This document shows, one piece after another, positions 56,345 through 64,000 of a DNA stretch of 64,000 bases (its first letter is position 1; every line of letters begins with the position of its first letter). The stretch spans positions 78,109,791-78,173,790 of the forward strand of contig JAKSZU010000013.1 of the NCBI GenBank assembly GCA_026018925.1, written 5' to 3'. The position numbers and the translations under genes are program-made. The notes below the pieces were generated by a model that had not been told where the DNA came from, did no database searches, and saw only the letters and a list, made by a program, of their open reading frames with translations. The DNA comes from Tupaia tana. Taxonomy: Eukaryota; Chordata; Mammalia; Scandentia; Tupaiidae.

Positions 56345-56608
56345 AAAGCAATAGCAGTAATAGCAGCTACTTACATAGCATTTGCTATGTCCCAGACACT
56401 TAGTTCTAAATGTTTTACATATATTCTCCCTTAAACCTCACAAGAACCTTGTGAGGTAGGTACTAATTTATTCTTCCTTAACAGATCATGTAACTGAGTC
56501 ATGGAGGTATTAGTTAACTTTCTCAGAATTTCACAGATATCTAGTAGTTGGAGCTAGAGTTCAAACCTAGGACATCTGATTTTTTAGTCTGCACTTTTTC
56601 AGTACAGT
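56345..56608 (-). repeat. MIR SINE
   Basis: Well-preserved reverse MIR: tgctatgtcccagacactta, ctcacaagaaccttgtgagg, then ggagctagagttcaaaccta near the tRNA-like head. Confidence 0.75.
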
Positions 56609-56641
56609 GTTTTTTTTTTTTTTTATTTTAAACTTTTTCTT

Positions 56642-56913
56642 GGGGCCAGTAGGTGGTATAATGGTTAAGGTGCTTGAATCTCACTTGGTCTGCTGTGGTC
56701 TGAGTCCTGGACCTAGCTGCTTGAAACGCAGGCTGGGCACATGTGTGTGCGTGCGTGTGCCCAAAATCCTGAGAGGAAAATGAAAGAGAAGGGATTTTGG
56801 CATGAGCAAAATCAGGGGGGTGTAATTTCTGGTTTTCTGTCTCTCTGTCTCTCCAGCAAGTGCATGCACCCCATAGCAAAAAATCTCTCAAAAAACCGAA
56901 ATAACAAAAAGCC
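56642..56913 (+). repeat. tRNA SINE, type A
   Basis: Head ggtggtataatggttaagg. Palindrome reduced to caggggggtgtaattt. Confidence 0.9.
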
Positions 56914-57154
56914 CTTTTTCTTTTATTCATAATAAAATGTTTACATATGCAGGTGAGAGCAAGTAAGAGACAGAGTGTCAGAGAGAGCGAGAGGAGCACC
57001 TTCCACAAGAGTCTGGACACACACGTATCCCCGCTTTCCAGTCCTATAGCCCTATTGGATTTTGGGCACTTATACCTGTGTCTGGCGTGTTTCTGGCCAG
57101 CTGGGGCAGATATTTGAACTGCAGTTGCCATGTTGGATCTGGCTTTTCTTTTCT

Positions 57155-57900
57155 TCTTTTTTTTTTTTTTAAATTTCAATTTATTTATTTGCATTCATTC
57201 ACTGAACATCATTACAGCATACAAAATGAGATTTTCCATCCAAAGTACACTATATATTGTCTCAATCAAGCACATCAACAAACATGTTATTGTCAGCAAA
57301 TGATCTTCCATTTCTTGTCTTCTGTATGTTTTGCTTTTTTTCCCCCCATCCTTGATTCTCTATCTCTTACCCTCTGCCATCTCCCACTCTCCTCCCACAC
57401 TGTCTCTGGTATCTATGTTTGCTTTCTATACTGTTTTCTCCTCACATTTTATTGTATCACCAAAGACCCTAATCAATCCAAATACCCTCATAGCAAACAC
57501 AAGTGATACACACATTTCCATGAACACAAGACTTACTTTACACATCCTATAAAGTAGCACCTAGCTGTGGCTACATAAACTACTGCAGTCATTGAATAGA
57601 TATATATCTTTTTTTCCTGAAACTTTTTTTTTTTGGTAACTCAATTTACATTCCTTCCCTAAGCTTCATCACAGCATACAAAATACAATCTCCCATCCAG
57701 TACACACTGCATAGTGACACAATCATGCACATTACAAAAAATTTTCCATTACTAGTTCCTAGAATTACTTCCACCCCTCTTTCTGACCCTCTGTCCCTTC
57801 CCACCCTCCTCTCACACCACCTCCGGTGTCCACAATTGTCCTTCATTCCCTTCCCACCCACGTTGCATTGATCACACAATTTCTTACATAATCTAACTAC
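57155..57900 (-). repeat. Duplicated 3' UTR of the HAL1-type element
   Basis: Two diverged versions of one segment lie in tandem, 57623-57900 and 57155-57600. Each contains the motif cagcatacaaaat, a CT-rich (polypurine on the - strand) tract and an A/T homopolymer at its end. The homopolymer between them (57625-57636) looks like an internal A-tract on the - strand. Confidence 0.65.
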
Positions 57901-58174
57901 TTTCAATGGTGAGTTCACTCATTACTACTAAGAAAACCAGTTTTAACTTAACTCAAAGAAATGCCAAGGAACTTTGCTTAAAGCCAGGAAACAAGTTAGG
58001 ATTCTGTTCAAATGGTAGGTGCATGAACCTATCAGTCTCATGTACTTTTATCTTCTGTTCTGGTTCAATTTTCCTGATTAAATTCTGGGATATAATATTC
58101 AACTCCAGACTTGTCCCTATGATTAAGTTGGCCACTTTCATAGTTTCTGGACTCTTATTTCCGTGTGTCTGTGT

Positions 58175-59143
58175 TTAATTTTTTTGATACAGCACACCCT
58201 TGAGAACTTCTTGGAGATCTGGTCTGGTGCTGGTAAATTCTTTCAGGTTTTGTTTATCTGAGAATGTTCTTGTCTATTCTTCCCACCTGAAAGATAATCT
58301 TGCCGGGTACAGTATTCTTGGCTGAAACTGCTTCTCTCGTAACACTTTGAATATATTTTCCCATTCTCTCCTCGCTCGCATTGTTTCCGATGAGAGATCT
58401 GCTGTTAGCCTGATGGGATGTCCTTTGTAGGTAACTTGATGTTTCTCTCTTGCCAGTCTTAGTATCTTGTCTTTGTCTGCGGTTTTGGTCAACCTGGCTA
58501 TAATGTGTCTTGGAGAAGATCTTCTTGGGTTGATTCTATTTGGGGTCCTTTGTATTTCCTGGGACTGGATCTTCGAATGCCTCTCTAGGTTTGGAAAGTT
58601 TTCTTGCAGGATTTCATGGAATAGATTATCAATGCCCTTATGGGTCTCTTCACCTTCTGGAATGCCAATTATCCGGGTATTTGGACGTTTGATGGTATCC
58701 AGTACTTCTCGCATCTCATTCTCAAATTTTTGAACCATTTTCTCAGTCTTCATGGTGGATTTTTCTAAGCCAGCCATTTTCTCTTCTACATCTGAGATTC
58801 TATTTTCTGAATGATCTAGTCTGCTTTTAATACTTTCAAGGGAGATTTTGACTTCTTGTATTATAGCCTTCATCTCTAGCAGTTCTGTTTTGAGTCTTTT
58901 GTAAAGTGTGTAATTCCTCTTTTAGATCTTGCAAGAATTTCCTCATCTCCTGAAACTCGGCAACTTCTTTCTCCTTTCTCTTTAGCAGTTCATTATCTCT
59001 CTTTTCTTCCATCTCTGTTAACTTCGACATTACGAATGCTCTAAATTCCTTATAGACATTTCCATGACTTTCACCGAACTGCTTGTGGATGAAGGAGAGT
59101 TACTCTTTTCCATTGGAGGAGAGGTATTTTCTCGTTTTCCCAT
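58175..59143 (-). pseudogene. L1/HAL1 ORF1p (RNA-binding chaperone), broken
   Basis: ORF1 starts at the ATG 59143-59141 (MGKRENTSPPMEKSN). Its N-terminus shifts frame near 59035 into FVMSKLTEMEEKRDNELLKR, which begins the coiled coil, then shifts again near 58875 into EMKAIIQEVKISLESIKSRL. The RRM follows with RPNTRIIGIPEGEE (about 58690) and QRTPNRINPRR-SPRHIIARL. The C-terminal domain has REKHQVTYKGHPIRL, RREWENIF and PRILYPARLSFRWEE. A TAG then interrupts at 58276-58274, with recognisable C-terminal residues (TRPDLQEVLKGVL) continuing to TAA at 58175. About 323 codons in all, close to the usual 330-340, with two frameshifts and one premature stop. ORF1p forms trimers that coat LINE RNA. 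Confidence 0.9.
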
Positions 59144-59281
59144 ATTTCTTGTGATCCGACGGTGATTTCTTGTCATCTGATGGATGGTGTGTTCCTTTCA
59201 AATTCTTGAAGTTAAGCCTCAATGTTCAGGAGCAAGCAGACAGAGGTGTTCTAGAATCTGTTTGCCGTTCTGTTGTGATCG

Positions 59282-59438
59282 CACACTAGCTTTGCTTGCT
59301 GGAGGCTGAATTATGAGTAGAAAATCTTCATTTCTCCTGTCCCCTGAAATATCTAGTTCCCAGTAGCCATGAGGAATCTTCTGAAAGAAGGGCTCAACTC
59401 TCTTGCCACACTAGCTTTGCTTGCTGGAGGCTGAATTA
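59282..59438 (-). repeat. 33-bp direct repeat in the 5' region of the HAL1-type element
   Basis: The 33-base sequence beginning cacactagctttgcttgct occurs at 59282-59314 and again at 59407-59439, 125 bases apart. This resembles the monomer arrangement of some L1 5' promoters. Confidence 0.7.
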
Positions 59439-59511
59439 TTGGATCTGGCTTTTCTTGAGCAGTGCATTATCACTATACCATGGAGCTGACCTAGAATACA
59501 GTTTTCTTTTC

Positions 59512-59591
59512 TTTTCTTTTTTTTTTTTTAGAATTATTTAATTCTATTTAGTTATTTATTTAAATTCGATGGGGGCAGGTGGAGGGGGGGG

Positions 59592-59624
<33 letters not shown>

Positions 59625-59717
59625 GCTAGGTCTGGGACTCGAACTGCAGTCAGCCATTTGAGAGTTAGCCAGCCCCAAGTCCAGCGTTCTTAACCACCAT
59701 GCCACCTGGTGGGCCCC
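59512..59717 (-). repeat. tRNA SINE, type B
   Basis: TSD agaatrcagttt. Contains a short tandem duplication in the head. Confidence 0.88.
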
Positions 59718-60627
59718 CCAGAATGCAGTTTTATATTCTGGAAATGGAAACCTTGTCTCCGTCCTCATAGACCCTTAAATTTAAAAAAATAAATGATGCT
59801 GGCTTAAAGACATTATATATTTTACTGTTTTCTTTTTTAATGTTAGTTTTAACATTTAGAACAAATTTGTAATATATGCTTCATTTGATTTTAATTTTAG
59901 AGGTAAAATGATGTTTGGAATGTACTTTAAACTCTGTAACAAGCAAGATTGTCTTTAGTACCATAGCTCATTAGGTGCACTGGAGATTAGCACCATCTAC
60001 TGGCAAAGACAAACAATAGCTTGATATAACATTTACTGCTTGGAAGACAGTGTTTGTATTTCATTTTATTTTTTTTTTTTTTCGTTTGTATATTTTCACA
60101 GGAGTTTTCTTTTGAAAAAGCTGTCTCTGGGGGAAATAAATATTTCATAACTTTTTCATGTCTTGATTTTTTTTGTGCCCCAGTGTTTTTCTTAAACTTC
60201 CAATGGTCAATTATTATATGTTACAACATTTGTATAACTGAGAGTACACTTACATGAAGCAAAATACAGGAGAAATTATTGTTTTATAGGTGTCATTCTG
60301 TTGTCTTTTTCAAAAGCACACATATAAATTTAATTTGTTAGAGTGCTAGAGCAACAGCAAAGCTGTCATGTTGGATTAACATGAGCTGTATTTAGTTTAT
60401 CTTCCTGTTTTAGCTTTGTTACGGGCATGTCTTTGATAGAGAAGTGGAATTGATAATAGAGTGAAAACAGTTCTTGATGACTAACTCTAGGAGGCTTCTC
60501 TCTGATCAACTCTTGATAGAAACCAAAATTCTACTCATATCTTTCCTACTTAAAATAGTTTAATTTTCATGAGTTGGTAGCCTAGGAACTTGTTTTTATT
60601 CTGTTTTAGGCTAACTTTTATTCTTTT
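59718..60627. other. TMEM38B intron 2, nothing recognised
   Basis: AT-rich, SINE-free. No exon-like segment matching TMEM38B residues after 90. Confidence 0.5.
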
Positions 60628-60817
60628 TTTATTATTATTTTATTTAACTTTATTTATTTATTCATTTATTTTAATTTGACCAGAGAGGGACAGAGTGAAA
60701 CAGAGAGAGACAGAGAGAGGGAAAGTGAGAAAGAAAGGCACCAGGTCCGGGACTCAAACTGCAGTTGGCTATGTGGAAGTCCAGCGCCCTTAACCACCAC
60801 ACCACCTGCTGGTCCCA
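60628..60817 (-). repeat. tRNA SINE, type B
   Basis: TSD ggctaacttttattcttt. Confidence 0.95.
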
Positions 60818-61071
60818 GGCTAACTTTTATTCTTTGATCCTTTCTCCCCTCTATTATCCTAACCTATATGACTTAAAAATGTGTAGGAAATAAATTCTTT
60901 TCTCTTTCCTTTTCTTCTATCTTTTCCTGATGTGATCTCTTTAGGCATTTTACAAGTTAAATTTACCTTAGATGTGACCATTTTAGTTAAAAATGGAATT
61001 GTAATCTTTAAAAAGGAGAAAAATTGTGATTACTTAATGAATGTTGGTTGAATCATTCATTAAAGAATTTT

Positions 61072-61112
61072 TTTTAAAGATAATGTGAGTTTATTATTAT
61101 TATTTTATTTAG

Positions 61113-61179
<67 letters not shown>

Positions 61180-61304
61180 TTATTTGGAGAGGGACAGAGT
61201 GAGAGAGAGGAAAGTGAGAAATCAAGTCACCAGATCTGGGACTCAAACCACAGTCAGCCATGTGGAAGTCCAGTACCCCTAACCACCACAGCACCTGCAA
61301 GCCC
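61072..61304 (-). repeat. tRNA SINE, type B
   Basis: AT tail replaced by (CTTT)n at 61114-61180. TSD cattaaag. Confidence 0.92.
61114..61180. repeat. (CTTT)n microsatellite inside a SINE
   Basis: About 17 units. Confidence 0.97.
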
Positions 61305-61338
61305 CCATTAAAGGAATGTTAAAAAGTTAATTTGTGTT

Positions 61339-61614
61339 GGGATCAGCAGTTAGCATAATGGCTATGTCGCTGGACTCCCACATAGTTGACCACGGTTCGC
61401 GTCCAGGACCCGGTGGCTTAAAACCCACGCCGGGCGCGTGTGCGTGCATGCCCAAGATCCCGAGAGGAGAATGGAGGAGAAGGGATTGCGGTGTTGCCAT
61501 CCCCCCTGGGGGGTGATTTTTCGCTTTCTGTCTCTCTGTCTCTCTCTGTCTGGTGAGCGCACGCGCCCTATAGCGAAAAAACCTCTCAAAAAAAAAAAAA
61601 AAAAAAGAAAAAAA
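61339..61614 (+). repeat. tRNA SINE, type A (young)
   Basis: TSD aagytaatttgtgtt. Confidence 0.95.
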
Positions 61615-61899
61615 AAGCTAATTTGTGTTACAGAACAGAAATGGTTGTTTAGGGAGCCATTGGGATGATATGTTTACTTGTAACTTTACTGAACATAATA
61701 AACAATTGTACTTTTGCCCTGTGGCTATTTAACATTCAAATGAGAATTGACTTTTTGTAGGTGTAATTTAGAAATATCTGAATAATAGAATAAAGACTTA
61801 CTTATTCATAAAGGGCAATCATTACAAATTTTAGATCAGTGCTATAATGTTACATATTGGATATAAAAAGTCCAAAGTTACTATTGTAGTAGTATTTAA

Positions 61900-62102
61900 A
61901 AAAATTTTTTTTTTAGGTTTTTGCCATAGTGTATGTATGCTTACAGAGAGAGGGAGACAGTGAGAGGAAAAGTGAGAAATAACTCTCTCTGGGGGAATAG
62001 CCACTCTGCAGTGTTTTTCACCCCTCTCTTCCTGGGATTTTGGGCAGGCACACATGCACATGCACCTGGAGTGATTTTCTTTTCTTTTTTTTTTTTTTTA
62101 AA

Positions 62103-62150
<48 letters not shown>

Positions 62151-62456
62151 ATAGTGAGTGTGCGCTCGCCAGAGAGACAGAGACAGAAAGTGAGAAATCA
62201 CCCCCCCAGGGGAGATGGCGATTTCTCCTCCATTCTCCTCTCAGGATTTTGGGCACACATGCCTGATATGAGTTTTAAGTCAAACCCCAGTAGGGTCCGG
62301 GACTCAAACTATGGTTGACTAGGTGGGAATCCAGCAATGTAAACGTTATGCCATGTGCTGATCTCCCAGTGTGATTTTCAAGCCACCAAGTTCAGGACTT
62401 GAACATTGGCCATGTGAGAATCCAGCATCTTAATGTCCATGCCATCTGCTGGCCTC
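61900..62456 (-). repeat. Old SINE (-) with type A SINE (-) inserted
   Basis: Inner copy about 62079-62364, duplication agtgattttc/agtgtgattttc, with a 44-base poly(T). Confidence 0.88.
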
Positions 62457-62468
62457 GTAATAGTATGT

Positions 62469-62731
62469 TTTTTTTTTTTTGGAGAGGTTTTCGCTATAGG
62501 GTGCGTGGGCTCGCCAGACAGACAGAGAGAGACAGAGAGGCAGAAAGCGAGAAATCACCCCCCAGGGGGGATGGCCACGCTGCAATCCCTTCTCCTCCAT
62601 TCTCCTCTCAGGATCTTGGGCACGCACGCACACACGCCCGGCGTGAATTTTAAGCCACTGGGTCCAGGACACGAACCATGGTCGACTACGTGGGAGTCCA
62701 GCGACATAGCCATTATGCTAACTGCTGGTCC
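62469..62731 (-). repeat. tRNA SINE, type A (young)
   Basis: Near-consensus. Flanked by atag-atgtttttt. Confidence 0.95.
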
Positions 62732-63079
62732 CATAGAATGTTTTTAACTTATGTTAAATTTAGGCTCACTGTAGGGAATGAAAAGTGGGTATTTGTAATA
62801 TTATTGTTTTTGGTGTTCCTTTGAATATTTTACTTTTGAGCATTAATTACTGATGCAGTGAAACCAAATCCCCCTTTCTTAATCTAGTTTACAATGGATA
62901 ACCAAAATATTTTTTACTTTAATAATAATACATTTAAAAATTTCCCCTCACTACCTACCTAACCAAATTTCTGGAAATTCTGTTTTTTAATAAGTAGTGT
63001 ATAGAGACTTTCAAAATATTATAGGAACACATAAATTTAAAAGGTTATACCAGTCATTTTCTAAAATATTACTCTGAGG

Positions 63080-63262
63080 GGACCAGCAGATGGCGTGGTG
63101 GTTAAGGTACTGGACACTTCCACATGGCCGACCAGAGTTCAAGTCCTGAATCTGATGGCTTGTTTTCTCACTTCCTCTCTCTCTCACTCTCATCCTCTGT
63201 CTTTCTCTGGTCAAGTTAAAAAATAAATGAATGAATAAATAAAATAAAAAATTATTAAAATA
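63080..63262 (+). repeat. tRNA SINE, type B
   Basis: TSD atattactctgag. Confidence 0.94.
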
Positions 63263-63319
63263 TATTACTCTGAGACAATTTATTCCTTCCTCTCAAACTC
63301 TTCAATTATCAATTGATTC

Positions 63320-63379
63320 TTTTTTTTAAGATTTATTTAATTTTATTTTATTCATTTATTTTAATTTGGCCAGAGAGAG

Positions 63380-63430
<51 letters not shown>

Positions 63431-63511
63431 AAGCCACCGGGTCCGGGACTTGAACTGTGGTTAGCCACATGGGAGTCCGGTGACATAGCTATTATGCCAA
63501 CTGCTGGTCTC
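63320..63511 (-). repeat. SINE with type B body and young type A-like head
   Basis: Ends ggtgacatagctattatgcc-aactgctggtctc, a type A head on a type B tail; (CA)n(GA)n between. Confidence 0.85.
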
Positions 63512-63537
63512 ACAAACCATTGCATCTTATTATTATT

Positions 63538-63767
63538 TTTTTAAAGAATTTTTAAAAATTTAACTCTTTATTATATATGTTATTTATTTATTTATTTATT
63601 TTTATCCTTAATTTGACCAGAGGGGGGCAGAATGAGTGGGGGTGGGGGGAAGAGAGAGAGAGAGAGAGAAAGAGAGAAAACAAGCCGCCAGGTCCAGGAC
63701 TCGAACCATGGTCGGTCAGTCATGTCGGAGTCCTGCGTCCTTAACCACCATACCACCGGCCAGCTCC
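63538..63767 (-). repeat. tRNA SINE, type B
   Basis: (TTTA)n tail and expanded G-rich/(GA)n part. Confidence 0.9.
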
Positions 63768-63897
63768 TTATATTGAATCTTTGAAGCACGGTTTTGTCAA
63801 ATATTTCATATTCCATTGAATACTTTTGAGAATTTCGATATGGTGAGTCATGAATTGTAGTGAGATTAACAGCTTCTTTTAAAATAGATAGAATATT

Positions 63898-64000
63898 GGG
63901 ACCAGCAGATAGTGTAGCCGTTACATTGCTGGAGTCCACATGGCTGACTGCTGTTCAAATCCTGGACATGGTGGCTTGAAAATTATGCTGGGCGTGTGTG
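63898..64000 (+). repeat. tRNA SINE, type A, cut by window end
   Basis: Head gggaccagcagatagtgtag onward, into the core. Confidence 0.88.

Larger units (their letters stand above)
57151..59438 (-). mobile_element. HAL1-type half-L1 retrotransposon (ORF1 only)
   Basis: The unit is bounded by perfect 18-bp duplications (57133-57150 and 59439-59456, ttggatctggcttttctt). Read on the - strand it has a 5' region of about 295 bp, an L1 ORF1 (59143-58175), and about 1 kb of L1-like 3' UTR with G-rich polypurine tracts, ending in poly(A) (57155-57170). No ORF2 endonuclease or reverse transcriptase is present, and the intact duplications show the RNA was integrated at this length. That matches the half-L1 (HAL1) class, LINEs that keep ORF1 and borrow ORF2p from L1. 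An L1 RNA with ORF2 spliced or deleted before integration is the alternative. It landed in an older SINE copy. Confidence 0.8.
56935..59495 (-). repeat. Old tRNA SINE split by the HAL1-type element
   Basis: Left part 56935-57150, right part 59439-59495 (gcagtgcattatcactatacc). The 18-bp duplication lies in its head. Confidence 0.7.

Noticed and set aside
56628-57194. 188-residue - strand frame
   Set aside because: Antisense of SINE sequence with a lysine-rich start from an A-tract.
51160-64000. Search for TMEM38B exon 3
   Set aside because: No segment encoding YITFFCPHDLV-like sequence with splice sites was seen, so the exon is presumably beyond the window.

Overview
The window is nuclear DNA of a placental mammal. 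Two recognisable genes lie in the same order and orientation as on human chromosome 9q31: TAL2 (bHLH factor, coding exon 10023-10349, + strand) and the first two coding exons of TMEM38B (TRIC-B channel, 38934-39045 and 51003-51159, + strand). Ancient mammalian repeats (MIR, L2-type, hAT/MER5, Tigger/MER2, old L1) fit this. About 110 copies of a tRNA-derived SINE lineage that is neither Alu, B1/B2, rabbit C nor carnivore/ungulate type, together with one 7SL-like relic, point to Euarchontoglires. My best guess is a colugo (Dermoptera, whose published SINEs are the tRNA-derived CYN family). I have no database match and hold this at roughly even odds.

Layout. 1-3000: SINEs over ancient L2/MIR/MER5 sequence. 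3020-3620: CpG-rich promoter block with a TATA box, probably the TAL2 promoter and an untranslated first exon. 3620-10012: probable TAL2 intron. 10013-10349: TAL2 coding exon, then its 3' UTR. 10730-38660: intergenic, mostly SINEs. It also holds a Tigger element split by a SINE and an L1, a SINE-free block at 22211-23645, and retrocopies of UBE2D3 (28248-28965, -), an unidentified mRNA 3' end (33219-33785, -), MRPL42 (35395-36110, +) and NDUFA4 (36839-37345, -, reading frame intact). 38690-39400: TMEM38B CpG-island promoter and exon 1. 39046-51002: intron 1, largely old antisense L1 packed with SINEs. 51003-51159: exon 2. The rest is intron 2; exon 3 was not found and probably lies beyond the window. 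Intron 2 carries a second Tigger relic and a 2.3-kb LINE unit (57151-59438, -) with L1 ORF1 but no ORF2, flanked by an 18-bp target-site duplication: a HAL1-type ('half-L1') insertion.

SINE terms used in the entries. Type A: about 260 bp, a tRNA-like head with A and B boxes, a core containing a C6-T-G6 palindrome, CT-rich sequence, then a 'ccctatagcgaaaacctctc' end and A-tail. Type B: about 170 bp, a similar head joined directly to the CT-rich part and ending 'ggtcaaattaaaataaa...aataattcttaaa'. Type C: an older family with a different head (gatggtggtgcagtggtaaag). On the - strand these start with poly(T) and end with '...tgctggtccc' or '...cacctgctggcccc'. 'TSD' means target-site duplication. 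SINE ends are read by eye and good to about 10 bases.

The two genes do not share an operon-like relationship. TAL2 is a tissue-restricted nuclear regulator with a TATA-type start, TMEM38B a broadly expressed ER channel with a GC-box/NRF1-type CpG-island promoter. No LTR element, CRISPR array, rRNA or functional tRNA gene was recognised.
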